A stretch of DNA of 64,000 nucleotides from NCBI GenBank assembly GCA_946887045.1, contig CAMPKC010000007.1, positions 1 to 64,000 of the forward strand, read 5' to 3'. The stretch is from an uncultured Sphingobacteriaceae bacterium. GTDB lineage: Bacteria; Bacteroidota; Bacteroidia; Sphingobacteriales; Sphingobacteriaceae. Position numbers and translations under genes: made by a program. Of the stretch, positions 8,025 through 17,310 are shown piece by piece (the first letter of the stretch is position 1; the number at the start of each line of letters is the position of its first letter). The notes beneath the pieces are model-generated. The model searched no databases. It was not told where the DNA came from and was given only the letters and a program-made list of their open reading frames with translations.

Positions 8025-9509
8025 ATGAAAACGGAACAAAAAAAACTTACCCAAGAGGTGCTTGATAAATATGAACTTGTTGTCGGTTTGGAAATTCATG
8101 CCCAGCTTTCAACCAATACGAAAATCTTTTCTTCAGATCCTGCATCTTTTGGTGCTGAGCCTAATCATCACACAAGTATCGTTTCTTTAGGTTTGCCGGG
8201 ATCTTTGCCAAAGCTGAACAAGAAAGTCGTATCGTTTGCGGTAAAGATGGGTTTGGCAACCAATTGCACCATCAATAAAGTAAACAGGTTTGACCGCAAA
8301 AATTACTTTTATGCCGATCTTCCTAAAGGATACCAAATTACTCAAGATCATTTACCAATTTGTCAGCAGGGCTTTGTTTCTATTAGCTTAAAAGATCAAC
8401 CGAAAAAAAATATTCGCTTAAATAGAATCCATATGGAGGAAGATGCGGGTAAAAGTATTCATGATAAAGATGATAAGTGCTCGTTAATCGATTTAAACAG
8501 AGCTGGTGTGCCTCTTGTTGAAATCGTGTCTGAACCGGATTTAAGATCGGCAGAAGAAGCAGCAGCTTATCTGGGCGAAATCAGAAAGCTTGTTCGTTAT
8601 CTTGAGATTTGTGATGGGAATATGGAAGAAGGAAGCTTACGCTGTGATGCCAATATTTCCGTTCGGTTAAAGGGAGCGACAGAATATGGATCAAGATGCG
8701 AGGTTAAAAACCTGAATTCTATCCGAAATCTACAGCGGGCGGTGAATTATGAATTTCGCAGGCAGGTAGAAGTGATCGAGAATGGTGGCAGGATTGATCA
8801 AAATACTTTGAATTTTGACGCAACCACCGGGGTAACGTCAGTTTTACGTTCTAAGGAGATGGCCTATGACTATCGTTACTTTCCCGAGCCGGACTTGCCA
8901 CCTTTGGTGCTGAGCGATGAATTTGTCAATAATCTTAAGAATGAACTTCCGGAGCTTCCCGAACAAAGGGTTAAGCGATATACAGAAAGCTTTGGTTTGT
9001 CGGATTATGACGCTTATTTACTTACTTCTGATAAATCAGTATCCGATTATTTTCAAGAGGTAGTAAAGTTTACCAATAACTACAAGTCTGCCGCAAATTG
9101 GGTAAGCGGTCCAATTCAGTCGTATTTGAATGATAATCCTAAAGGGAATCTTTCGTTGCAAGTACCGGCGGAATCCGTTGCGGCAATAATTTCGTTAGTT
9201 GATGATAAGAAGATAAATAATACGGCAGCTACGCAGCAGCTGTTTCCCGAATTAATTAAGAATCCCCGGATAGATGTTCTTGATATGGTTCAGGAACTGA
9301 ATCTCCTTATAGATACCGGCGGCGACGAGCTTATGAATTATATTGACCAGGCTATCTCTCTGTATCCTGATAAAGTAATTGAATACAATAAAGGGAAAAA
9401 GGGCGTTTTAGGACTATTCATGGGCGAGGTGATGAAATTATCGAAAGGAAAAATCGATCCTAAAACCGCAAATAAATTGGTTGTTGAGAAATTAGACTCA
9501 TTAAAGTGA
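8025..9509 (+). CDS. gatB: Aspartyl/glutamyl-tRNA amidotransferase subunit B
   Basis: Kinase/tRNA-binding subunit of the GatCAB complex, which turns Glu-tRNA(Gln) and/or Asp-tRNA(Asn) into the amidated forms. The catalytic cradle begins with YELVVGLEIHAQL, and the family signatures SLGLPGSLPKLN, RFDRKNYFYADLPKGYQITQ, and GVPLVEIVSEPDL are intact. A helical and YqeY-like tail completes 494 residues. The gatA and gatC genes are not in the window. The stop overlaps the GTG start of the following lipoprotein gene. Confidence 0.96.
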   Translation: MKTEQKKLTQEVLDKYELVVGLEIHAQLSTNTKIFSSDPASFGAEPNHHTSIVSLGLPGSLPKLNKKVVSFAVKMGLATNCTINKVNRFDRKNYFYADLPKGYQITQDHLPICQQGFVSISLKDQPKKNIRLNRIHMEEDAGKSIHDKDDKCSLIDLNRAGVPLVEIVSEPDLRSAEEAAAYLGEIRKLVRYLEICDGNMEEGSLRCDANISVRLKGATEYGSRCEVKNLNSIRNLQRAVNYEFRRQVEVIENGGRIDQNTLNFDATTGVTSVLRSKEMAYDYRYFPEPDLPPLVLSDEFVNNLKNELPELPEQRVKRYTESFGLSDYDAYLLTSDKSVSDYFQEVVKFTNNYKSAANWVSGPIQSYLNDNPKGNLSLQVPAESVAAIISLVDDKKINNTAATQQLFPELIKNPRIDVLDMVQELNLLIDTGGDELMNYIDQAISLYPDKVIEYNKGKKGVLGLFMGEVMKLSKGKIDPKTANKLVVEKLDSLK

Positions 9510-10600
9510 AGAAATTAATTGGAGTATTGATGCTGTTAATAGCAGTATCAGCGTGTAAGAATAATGACGAAGTTATCCTTAAGGGTAAATTTGAAAATGC
9601 AGCCGGACTGCAGAAAGTAGCACTTTATAAGGGTGATCAACTTGTAGATTCGGTTATTCTAAACGAAAATGGTGAATTTAAATTCGCATTTATTTCTCCT
9701 GAGACCGACTTTTATTACTTGTCGGCAGCTCAAAAAACCTATCCGCTTATTGCGAAAAACGGCGATCAGATCGGTTTTAAGGCTGATTTTTCAAATGAAG
9801 CAGGAGAATATGAACTTTCTGGCTCCGATGATTCTGAAAAATTGAAGGATTTCAATAAGATCAGCGCTAAGTATAGTAAAGTCTATATGGATATTCAGCA
9901 GGAATACCAGGAAAAGGTGAGCCAGAATCCATTAATCAAAGATTCCATAGAGGCGGTTTTAATTCCACGATTTGAGCAGAATATGGATGCTTTTGCTAAA
10001 GAGACCATCGCTTTCACAAATAAAAACCGGGATAACCTGGCGGGCTTTTATGCTATGAGTTCGCTTGATCAAACTAAATATGAATCCCAGCTATTAAAGT
10101 ATTCGGAGGATATTAAAGGCAAGTTCCCAAATACTTCGGCTGTTCAAAGCTTTATAGCTAAAATGGATAAATTGAAGTCACTTGCTATTGGTCAAACTGC
10201 GCCTGATTTTCAAATGACTTCCAGCGATGGTAAGCAAATAAAATTATCAGATTTTAAGGGTCAATATGTTTTACTTGACTTTTGGGCATCATGGTGTGCT
10301 CCTTGTCGTGAGGAAAACCCTAACATTGTAAAGCAATATCAGACTTTTAAGAATAAGAATTTTACTATTCTGGGCGTTTCATTAGATAATAACAGGGACT
10401 TATGGTTAAAAGCCATCAAGACTGATAATCTAACCTGGACTCACGTATCGGAACTTAAGCAATGGGATAGTGAGGTTGTAAAGCAATATGCTATTGAAGG
10501 GATTCCAGCATCCTTTCTGCTTGATACAAAGGGAAAAATTCTGGCAAAAAATCCGAGAGGTGAAGAACTTGAAGTTTTTTTAAATAAAACGTTGAAGTAA
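9506..10600 (+). CDS. TlpA-like thiol-disulfide oxidoreductase lipoprotein
   Basis: Predicted lipoprotein with signal MKKLIGVLMLLIAVSACK (lipobox VSAC, Cys17). A DUF4369-type N-terminal beta domain covers about 20-120 and is followed by a helical linker. A thioredoxin-fold AhpC/TSA-like domain spans about 230-364 with the active site WASWCAPCREE. Such proteins reduce or shuffle disulfides in the periplasm. The start is a GTG that overlaps the gatB stop (GTGA), so expression is tied to gatB, though no functional link to tRNA amidation is evident. Confidence 0.88.
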   Translation: MKKLIGVLMLLIAVSACKNNDEVILKGKFENAAGLQKVALYKGDQLVDSVILNENGEFKFAFISPETDFYYLSAAQKTYPLIAKNGDQIGFKADFSNEAGEYELSGSDDSEKLKDFNKISAKYSKVYMDIQQEYQEKVSQNPLIKDSIEAVLIPRFEQNMDAFAKETIAFTNKNRDNLAGFYAMSSLDQTKYESQLLKYSEDIKGKFPNTSAVQSFIAKMDKLKSLAIGQTAPDFQMTSSDGKQIKLSDFKGQYVLLDFWASWCAPCREENPNIVKQYQTFKNKNFTILGVSLDNNRDLWLKAIKTDNLTWTHVSELKQWDSEVVKQYAIEGIPASFLLDTKGKILAKNPRGEELEVFLNKTLK

Positions 10601-10610
10601 AGTATTTATA

Positions 10611-10635
10611 TTGTTAACACTATATCATTGTTAAC
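10611..10635. promoter_or_regulatory. Repeated TTGTTAAC boxes upstream of the response regulator
   Basis: TTGTTAAC occurs at 10611-10618 and at 10628-10635, the second inside the palindrome TTGTTAACAA. A weaker CCTTAAC lies at 10651. The pair is about 70-90 bases before the regulator start, so it could be an autoregulatory site. OmpR/PhoB proteins usually bind repeats spaced by about 11 bases, whereas these are 17 apart. Confidence 0.25.
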
Positions 10636-10701
10636 AATAACTTAATATAGCCTTAACTATTTTCTGCTTTTGGGGTTATACTTTAGTGGTAAATAAAAAC
10701 C

Positions 10702-11403
10702 ATGAGTTCAATAAAACAAAAGATTCTAGTTGTAGACGACGAACCTGATATCAGGGAACTGATTGAATACAATCTTAAAAAAGAAGGTTATCAGGTTTTT
10801 ACTGCATCGAACGGGCAGGAAGGCGTAAGTGAAGCAAAGCGTTCTCATCCCGATTTAATTATCCTCGACATTATGATGCCGAAGATGGATGGTATCGAAG
10901 CTTGTCGCGTTTTAAGAACCATGAATGAATTTAAAAATACATTTATGGTTTTTCTAACTGCCAGAAGTGAAGAATACTCTGAAATCGCCGGATTTAATGT
11001 CGGAGCAGATGATTATATCGCTAAGCCTATAAAGCCCCGGGCTCTGGTAAGCCGGATAAATGCTATTCTAAGACGAAATACCCAATCCGACGAGCCTGTC
11101 GAAAATAAACTTGAAATTGCTGATTTAACTATAGACAGAGAAACGTATCTGGTCTATCGCAACGGCGAGAAGATAGTTTTGGCCAAGAAGGAGTTCGAAC
11201 TTTTATATCTTCTTGCATCAAAACCAGGTAAGGTGTATACGCGGGAAGTGATTTTAAAGAGCATTTGGGAAGACTCTGTTGTGGTAACCAATAGAACAAT
11301 CGATGTTCACATTCGCAAGCTTCGTGAGAAACTTGGGGAGGATTATATAAGCACAGTAAAAGGTGTTGGATACAAGTTTGATGGCGTACAGATAAGGGAT
11401 TAA
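10702..11403 (+). CDS. OmpR/PhoB-family response regulator
   Basis: DNA-binding two-component regulator of 233 residues. The receiver domain (about 7-122) has the acidic pair in VVDDEPD, the phospho-acceptor Asp in LIILDIMMPKMDG, Thr in FLTARSEE and Lys in IAKPIKPRAL. A winged-helix effector domain spans about 135-230 (VVTNRTIDVHIRKLREKLG). No histidine kinase gene is adjacent, so the partner is encoded elsewhere. The sequence resembles PhoB/RprY-type regulators of Bacteroidota, but I cannot assign a stimulus. Confidence 0.93.
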   Translation: MSSIKQKILVVDDEPDIRELIEYNLKKEGYQVFTASNGQEGVSEAKRSHPDLIILDIMMPKMDGIEACRVLRTMNEFKNTFMVFLTARSEEYSEIAGFNVGADDYIAKPIKPRALVSRINAILRRNTQSDEPVENKLEIADLTIDRETYLVYRNGEKIVLAKKEFELLYLLASKPGKVYTREVILKSIWEDSVVVTNRTIDVHIRKLREKLGEDYISTVKGVGYKFDGVQIRD

Positions 11404-11426
11404 AAGCACAAACGTATTTTTTTCTG

Positions 11427-11434
11427 TACTTTTG
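11427..11434 (+). promoter_or_regulatory. -7 promoter element at the RluA-type gene
   Basis: TACTTTTG matches TAnnTTTG exactly and ends 4 bases before the GTG start at 11439. Transcription would begin at or beside the start codon. No -33 TTG is obvious. Confidence 0.35.
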
Positions 11435-11438
11435 ACCT

Positions 11439-12158
11439 GTGAAATTTCCAAATTTTAAAGAATCCATTCTATTCGAAAACGATGATATCATCGTAGTAAA
11501 TAAACCACCCTTTATCAGTTCGCTAGATGAAAGAGAGGGAGGTGAGATGAGTATGCTACGTCTCGCCAGGCAATACACCCCAGATGCCCAGGTTTGTCAC
11601 CGATTAGATAAAGAGACGTCCGGCTGTTTGATTATTGCGAAAAATCCTGCGGCGTACAGGCTGATATCAATGCAGTTTGAGCGGCGTAAGGTTAAAAAGG
11701 TTTATCATGCGCTGGTAAATGGCACACATCAGTTTAATGATTTGGATGTAAATCTTCCTATTCTCAATCTGGGAAACAAGAATGTGGCTATTAGCCGTCA
11801 GGAAGGCAAAGCAGCCGAAACCATTTTCAATTCCATTAAATTCTATAAACATTATACTCTCATAGAATGTCAGCCTATCACAGGTCGGATGCACCAGATT
11901 CGTATCCATCTGGCATCTCAGCGTGCGGCTATTGCAGGAGATGACATGTATGGCGGGCAGCCTGTACTTCTTTCTGGTATTAAACGCGGCTATCGTTTAG
12001 GAAAAGATCAGGAAGAGCTTCCGATCATGAAACGCTTTGCTTTGCATGCAAAGGAAGTGACATTTAAAATTAATGAGGAAGATCAAATTACGGTATCTGC
12101 TCCATATCCCAAAGACTTTGCAACGTTATTAAAGTTGCTGGATAAGTTCGATATTTAG
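11439..12158 (+). CDS. RluA-family pseudouridine synthase
   Basis: Isomerises uridine to pseudouridine in rRNA or tRNA. The catalytic signature HRLDKETSGCLIIAKN is at about residues 51-66 with the active Asp in RLD. GRMHQIRIHLA and a final GRP-like ALHAKEVTF segment follow. At 239 residues it has no N-terminal S4 RNA-binding domain, as in the short RluA/RluC-like forms. The start is a GTG, needed because the ILFENDDIIVVNKP strand is part of the fold and the next ATG falls after it. The exact target nucleotide cannot be told from the sequence. Confidence 0.9.
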   Translation: MKFPNFKESILFENDDIIVVNKPPFISSLDEREGGEMSMLRLARQYTPDAQVCHRLDKETSGCLIIAKNPAAYRLISMQFERRKVKKVYHALVNGTHQFNDLDVNLPILNLGNKNVAISRQEGKAAETIFNSIKFYKHYTLIECQPITGRMHQIRIHLASQRAAIAGDDMYGGQPVLLSGIKRGYRLGKDQEELPIMKRFALHAKEVTFKINEEDQITVSAPYPKDFATLLKLLDKFDI

Positions 12159-12240
12159 ATCTTTTATTGTCGCCCGGCCATTTAATGGGCCGAAATATAT
12201 CATAAAGGTACTGGCATTATCGTTGTTACTACATAACGAA

Positions 12241-13107
12241 ATGCGTATGAAAGCGAATATTGATATCAGCCAGGATGTGCCGATTATAGAAAGCCCCGCT
12301 TACGATGTTGCACAAGTAATGGGAGGTTTATACGGTGATGGAATCATAGGACTTAAAAACGCTTTTAGTATAGAATGGGTTCAGCGGCTTCATGACGAAG
12401 TACTTGCTTTATACAAAGAAGCACTAAATAGACCTGGCGGAGCTGTTGGTCGGGGTCCAAAGCGGCATTATGTCGAAATACATCCTGAAGATATTAGCGG
12501 TTTTCTTGACCTGGTCACTCATCCCTGGATAATGTTTGTATGCGAGGCTGTGCTTGGCCCCCAATATAAGATTGTTGAAATAGGGTTTGATGTGCCAAAT
12601 CCAGGTGCCCAAGATCAGCCTTGGCATCGTGATTTTCCTGCCCCTGAGGATACTATTAAAGGCCGCAGGTTAAATTCTTTAGCCTTTAATCTAACTACTG
12701 TAGATGTATTTGAGGACATGGGTCCTTTCGAAATAGCTCCAGGAACTCAATGGGATTTGCCTATTGATTTTCAGCATGAGATGTTTCCTCCCAAATCAAA
12801 CTACGCCCGATATGAGCAACGAGCTCAGCGAAAAATGCCAGGAATGGGAGATGTTTCTGCCAGGTCAGCTCTCACCATTCATCGTGGTACCGCCAATTAT
12901 TCAAACAAATCAAGGCCAGCTCTGGTTCTTGGGGTCGATGCCCCCGGAGCGAATAATGCTGAACGGCATGATTTGCAAATTACTAAAACCTATTACGAGA
13001 GTCTTCCTGCCGAACTGAAGCAACATCTGATCTGTCGTATTGTTGATAAGCTTGAACCGATCGAACAAGGACATACCATCGAAGGTTTGATGATGGGCGA
13101 GGCCTAG
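12241..13107 (+). CDS. Phytanoyl-CoA dioxygenase (PhyH) family protein
   Basis: Predicted Fe(II)/2-oxoglutarate-dependent oxygenase on the double-stranded beta-helix fold. The iron-binding His and Asp are in PWHRDF and the distal His is in LTIHRGTANYS, followed by a basic residue (SRPALV) suited to 2-oxoglutarate. About 288 residues. The ATG at 12241 is chosen; a TTG 18 bases upstream is in frame, and an ATG at 12247 is also possible. Substrate unknown. Bacterial PhyH proteins act on small molecules and peptides, and the neighbours give no hint. Confidence 0.82.
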   Translation: MRMKANIDISQDVPIIESPAYDVAQVMGGLYGDGIIGLKNAFSIEWVQRLHDEVLALYKEALNRPGGAVGRGPKRHYVEIHPEDISGFLDLVTHPWIMFVCEAVLGPQYKIVEIGFDVPNPGAQDQPWHRDFPAPEDTIKGRRLNSLAFNLTTVDVFEDMGPFEIAPGTQWDLPIDFQHEMFPPKSNYARYEQRAQRKMPGMGDVSARSALTIHRGTANYSNKSRPALVLGVDAPGANNAERHDLQITKTYYESLPAELKQHLICRIVDKLEPIEQGHTIEGLMMGEA

Positions 13108-13149
13108 TAACTGCTTTTAAATAATAAAGCCGCTTTATGATGAGATTAA

Positions 13150-13183
13150 AGATTTGACAACTTTTTGAAAAGTCGTCAAATCT
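13150..13183. repeat. Palindromic element / bidirectional terminator (family A, copy 2)
   Basis: A 16-bp inverted repeat with one mismatch: AGATTTGACAACTTTT at 13150-13165 faces AAAAGTCGTCAAATCT at 13168-13183 across a 2-base loop. The left arm is identical to the element at 2738-2753. It sits in the 250-base convergent gap between the PhyH gene and speA. The rest of the gap holds only a small CGCCC/GGGCG hairpin at about 13264-13278 and no gene. Confidence 0.75.
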
Positions 13184-13357
13184 CGAAATTCAGGAATTTA
13201 CCGGCGTTTGGAAAAGTGTCTTTCCAAATTTAAACCCGATTGAGTGGAAAACCCGGAATGAAGCGCCCCCTTCGGGCGTGTAATGAGGATTTGGAACAAA
13301 AAGCGGGACTGGATTTTCAATGAAAACGAAACATAGTTTTCTAAACCCTCCTTTTCT

Positions 13358-14743
13358 CTATGTATATCCTAAGATTTTCAAAACCTGTTTGCTATTCTGT
13401 TCTTCTCCGAATACCTCAAAATTGAAGGTCTCATCGCGGTTACGGCGAATGATTACGTGTTTAGGAGAAGGAAGCAGGCAATGATGTATTCCTCCATAAC
13501 CACTTAACACCTCCTGGTAAGCCCCGGTATGAAAGAAACCGACATATTGAACCTTTCTGGTTTTTGGCATAAAGACGTTATTCATGTGAGCTTCCTGACT
13601 GTAGTAGTCCTGACCATCGCAAGTGATACCACCGAGGTTAACCCGCTCGTATTCCGAATCCCAGTTATTTATTGGCAGTAAAATATATTTTTGATTTAAA
13701 GCCCAAACATCCGGAAGGTTGGTGATAAAAGAGCCATCAAGCATAAGCCATTTTTCACGATCGTTTTGTTGTTTCCTGCCAAGAACTTTATATAGAATAC
13801 CCGAAGCTTCGGCACAGGTGTATTTACCAAACTCGGTAATGATGTCCGGTTCAACTACATCGTGCTCGGCACAAATTTCTTTGATCCGTTTTACAATTTC
13901 GTTTACCATATACTCGTAATCGAAATCAAAAACCAGCGAATCCTTAAAGGGCATTCCGCCACCAATATCAAGGGTTGTTAAATCCGGGTTTATCTTTTTG
14001 AATTTGCAGTACAGCGTCACATATTTCTCAAGCTCGTTCCAGTAATACGGTGTATCCGAAATTCCGGAATTGATAAAGAAATGCAGAAGCACGACTTTAA
14101 AGTTAGGATTAGCCGCGATTTTATTGTTGTAAAAATCAAGGATGTCTTCCATCCTGATACCCAGTCTTGATGTGTAAAATTGAGAGTCCGGTTGCTCTTC
14201 CGCAGCTATCCTGATACCCAAATTGCATGGAATATCAAGCTCATCATCATAAAGGTTAAATTCTTCTTTATTGTCCAGTACGGGTATGATATTCGAAAAG
14301 CCATCGTGCAGCATATCAATAATGTATTGCTTATACTGATAGGTTTTGAACCCGTTACAAATTACCGTGATCTCTTTGCCTAAAACACCTTTCTTTTCAA
14401 GAGCATCGATCATGGGCATGTCGAACGCAGAAGATGTTTCGAGGTGGATATTGTTTTTTAAGGCTTCTTCAACAACATGCTTAAAATGCGAGCTTTTGGT
14501 ACAGTAACAGTATTTATAGCTTCCGCGATAGTTGTTATTTACTATAGCTTTTTTAAACAAAAGTTTAGCCTGCTGTATTTTTTTGCTGATTAGTGGAACG
14601 TAAGTAAAACGCAGTGGAGTGCCATACGTCTCAATCATTTCCATCAAATTAAGATCGTGGAAATAAAGTTCATCATCAATAACCTCGAAGCCTTCTTGAG
14701 GGAAGCCAACGCTGAGGTCTATAAATTCTTCGTAACTCTGCAT
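13358..14743 (-). CDS. speA: Arginine decarboxylase (fold-III PLP enzyme)
   Basis: Decarboxylates arginine to agmatine, the entry to polyamine synthesis. It is an alanine-racemase-fold PLP enzyme: the PLP lysine lies in YKYCYCTKSSHF (about residue 84), the phosphate-binding glycines in LDIGGGMPF, and a cysteine/aspartate pair in GITCDGQDYY supplies the second half of the active site. At 461 residues it is much shorter than E. coli SpeA (about 650), the form usual in Bacteroidota. Arginine is supported as substrate by family likeness only; diaminopimelate or related substrates cannot be excluded. It is next to two other arginine genes. Confidence 0.82.
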   Translation of the reverse strand: MQSYEEFIDLSVGFPQEGFEVIDDELYFHDLNLMEMIETYGTPLRFTYVPLISKKIQQAKLLFKKAIVNNNYRGSYKYCYCTKSSHFKHVVEEALKNNIHLETSSAFDMPMIDALEKKGVLGKEITVICNGFKTYQYKQYIIDMLHDGFSNIIPVLDNKEEFNLYDDELDIPCNLGIRIAAEEQPDSQFYTSRLGIRMEDILDFYNNKIAANPNFKVVLLHFFINSGISDTPYYWNELEKYVTLYCKFKKINPDLTTLDIGGGMPFKDSLVFDFDYEYMVNEIVKRIKEICAEHDVVEPDIITEFGKYTCAEASGILYKVLGRKQQNDREKWLMLDGSFITNLPDVWALNQKYILLPINNWDSEYERVNLGGITCDGQDYYSQEAHMNNVFMPKTRKVQYVGFFHTGAYQEVLSGYGGIHHCLLPSPKHVIIRRNRDETFNFEVFGEEQNSKQVLKILGYT

Positions 14744-14844
14744 TTATTAAATTTTGGCAAAAATGAGATTTTTTTAATGATTTCTACGCTTATTCTTTTT
14801 ATTTGGATTTTTTTTTACATATTAAAGCTTAACGGGGCCGCGTG

Positions 14845-17226
14845 CTACCTTTCGTCTAAATAGATTTCCGCAATCATACATCTTGCACTTCCCCCACCTG
14901 AACTTTCTATAGTGTTTAACGGCGAAGCAATGATTGTTCCGGAATGCTCTAGTTCTTCAATTTGCTGAGGAGAGAGAGAGTTCCTTGCCTGTTCAGACAT
15001 GACGAGCAGGCTGTCGCCTGTTGTGTTTTTTAATTGAAGCATATTGCCGGCAAACTTGTACATCTGTTCGAAAGAGATATCGATTATTTTTTTTCCGGAA
15101 GTTTTTAATGATTTAATGATCTGGTCTTTCTCCCTCTTGTCAGTTATTGACTCGAGGCAAACTACGGCAAATCCGTCGCCAATACACATCATCACGTTAG
15201 TATGGTAAATGGCGATGCCGTTCCGATCGAAGGCGTGGAAAATAATGGTTTTATACCCACTTAAATCGGAGAACAAGTGTAATGCCTTTTCATCGGTCCG
15301 TGGCGATACACAAGCATAGGCAATCTTGTTATTGCGATCCAACACCATACTTCCTGTTCCTTCGAGGAATTTTCCTTCTGATTCCAGGTAACTCAAGTCG
15401 ACTTCTGTGTCAATTTGAAACTTCATCCGTAACTCTTCAATAATATCCGGTCGTTTTTCCAGACGCCGGTTACTGGCCTGCATCGGATAAATAAAAATTT
15501 TTCCGTCCGAATGGGTCGATATCCAATTGTTGGGGAAAATAGAATCAGGGGTTTGTGGCTCTGGATTATCTTCAAATACCAAAACATTTACATGATTCTC
15601 TCTTAATAAGGTTACGAAATCGTCAAACTCTTTTAAAGCTTTTTTGTGAACTTTCACATCTTTGCTCTGCTTGTTCTGAAAAGCATTGCTACCCGCCGTT
15701 TCTTCATTAAAAGCAAAATTTACGGGGCGAATCATCATTATGGTTGAGGCTGGTTCGATTTCCTTTTCTTCCGCTTTCGCGGCAGGTTCAAGCTTCTCTC
15801 TGAAAAGAGGCATGCTCATACAATGAAACCCTCCCCGTGCTCTCGATAATTCTGCTGATGGCATTAAAATAAGTGTATTCTTTATGTTTTGGGCAGAAAT
15901 ATCTCCATTCTCCAGCCGGGTTATTAAATCTGCTGCAGTTGTTATATTGAAGCCTTTTTCTTTAAAAGCTTCTACCGTTTTATCATTTCGATCGTATCCT
16001 ACAATAACACCTTCTTTTAAGGCCAATAAGTTACACGAGTCGGTCCATTGTTCGCGAACATCGAAAGGAAAGACATTATTTCCTGAGTAAATAAACTGAG
16101 TTTTTTCTGTGCTTTTTAAATCGTTTTTACTAATGTCGTCAAGCAAATTCTCTATGCAATCAAATGATTTTGGCTCATTTATTTTATCAATTTCAAATTG
16201 CAGGATTTCAGGTTTTTCTTTGTTCCTTTTTTCAGAAATATAATCTATAGCTTCGGATTTTTTATTGGTTTTCTGAGAAGACATTGAGCCGAGTATCACC
16301 CATGTGTTTCTGTTTACTTGCGTGAAAACCGTGTCAATGTGCATGAAGTCACGCTTTGGCGGAATTTTTATAACTGTAACCTTTTTTACAATTTGTCGCT
16401 CAAAAAGCAGTTTTATAGCTTCGTTTGCTCCACTGGCAGAAGTTCGTTCTGTACAACCAATCAAAACATGATCAGGACTCACAATCATAACATCACCGCC
16501 TTCAATGGTAGGCTTTTCACCCTGCTCATCTCGCGGTCTTAAAAAGTTTTGCATAGTGTCCGGAATCTCGAGGATGTTGTTGCGGTAGTTTTCAAAAACG
16601 GGGTGATTATAGAAAATATATCTGGCTAGCAGAGTTTCCCTGGAGCGAGCCGCCTTAGCAGGTTTGTTAACCAAAATAAAGTTGTTTATTGCGATACCAA
16701 TGTCCCGGGTAAAAATTAGATTCGGGATAGGAGGAAAAAGCATTTCTCCGACAAAGCGAGATCCGGAAATTAATGTCTTTGCCAATTCCGGAGGGTCAGT
16801 GTGAATAAGTTCTTGCTGGATTTTATAATTGCAGCCCTCAATTGCGCAAACCGAAGCTGTAAGTGAGTTTTTAATATCTGGTTGACCAAGGATATCTGCT
16901 AAAAGTCTTTCAAATTCGATTACTTTCGATGAAGTATGGAATCCGGCTTCGCCTGGTTTGAAAAAGGCTCTTTTATTTTCAGGTGAATCGATGTGGGCAA
17001 GCTTACCTTTTATTTTTTCCGGGTCAAGAAAATACATCAAGATCTTCACATAAAGGTCGTATTCTTTTTTCCGGACTGTTTCTAAATGGATGATATCTTC
17101 AAATAGCCAGTCTTGAGCTTGTGAAGGTGCTACTCTGCCAATGCCACTATCAGGACTATGAATGATTAGCGAACGCAGAGTGCCGATTTCTGAACCAACC
17201 TCTATTTTAAAGGTGCTTTTTTGCAT
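14845..17226 (-). CDS. Fused arginine deiminase-like / CtlX-like hydrolase
   Basis: About 793 residues with two guanidino-modifying (GME superfamily) domains in tandem. The first half (about 1-500) resembles arginine deiminase: NLIFTRDIG, IEGGDVMIVSPDHVLIGC, the HIDTVF histidine, and a late cysteine in RARGGFHCMSMPL. The second half (about 515-793) resembles the citrulline-utilisation hydrolase CtlX: PDSIFPNNWIST, LEGTGSMVLDR and a terminal cysteine in GGGSARCMIAE. Both nucleophilic cysteines are present, so both halves may be active. The two activities are more often separate genes. The ATG at 17226 is preferred to an upstream TTG at 17247. It lies between speA and argS. Confidence 0.83.
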   Translation of the reverse strand: MQKSTFKIEVGSEIGTLRSLIIHSPDSGIGRVAPSQAQDWLFEDIIHLETVRKKEYDLYVKILMYFLDPEKIKGKLAHIDSPENKRAFFKPGEAGFHTSSKVIEFERLLADILGQPDIKNSLTASVCAIEGCNYKIQQELIHTDPPELAKTLISGSRFVGEMLFPPIPNLIFTRDIGIAINNFILVNKPAKAARSRETLLARYIFYNHPVFENYRNNILEIPDTMQNFLRPRDEQGEKPTIEGGDVMIVSPDHVLIGCTERTSASGANEAIKLLFERQIVKKVTVIKIPPKRDFMHIDTVFTQVNRNTWVILGSMSSQKTNKKSEAIDYISEKRNKEKPEILQFEIDKINEPKSFDCIENLLDDISKNDLKSTEKTQFIYSGNNVFPFDVREQWTDSCNLLALKEGVIVGYDRNDKTVEAFKEKGFNITTAADLITRLENGDISAQNIKNTLILMPSAELSRARGGFHCMSMPLFREKLEPAAKAEEKEIEPASTIMMIRPVNFAFNEETAGSNAFQNKQSKDVKVHKKALKEFDDFVTLLRENHVNVLVFEDNPEPQTPDSIFPNNWISTHSDGKIFIYPMQASNRRLEKRPDIIEELRMKFQIDTEVDLSYLESEGKFLEGTGSMVLDRNNKIAYACVSPRTDEKALHLFSDLSGYKTIIFHAFDRNGIAIYHTNVMMCIGDGFAVVCLESITDKREKDQIIKSLKTSGKKIIDISFEQMYKFAGNMLQLKNTTGDSLLVMSEQARNSLSPQQIEELEHSGTIIASPLNTIESSGGGSARCMIAEIYLDER

Positions 17227-17298
17227 AAGATTGATGCTGCTATCCAAATTTACCTCAATTCTTTAAATATATTCTTCCTGTGGTTATTCTATAATGAT

Positions 17299-17306
17299 TA
17301 ATTTTG
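17299..17306 (+). promoter_or_regulatory. -7 promoter element of argS
   Basis: TAATTTTG matches TAnnTTTG exactly and ends 4 bases before the argS ATG, predicting a leaderless or nearly leaderless message. The -33 region is weak. Confidence 0.35.
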
Positions 17307-17310
17307 ACCG

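Noticed and set aside
11129..11578. 149-codon minus-strand open frame across the regulator/RluA junction
   Set aside because: It is antisense to two clear genes, and its odd Cys/Pro/Leu-rich translation is typical of a shadow frame.
12175..12192. CGGCC/GGCCG hairpin between the RluA and PhyH genes as terminator
   Set aside because: The stem is only 5-7 bp with a bulge and has no T run; too weak to list.
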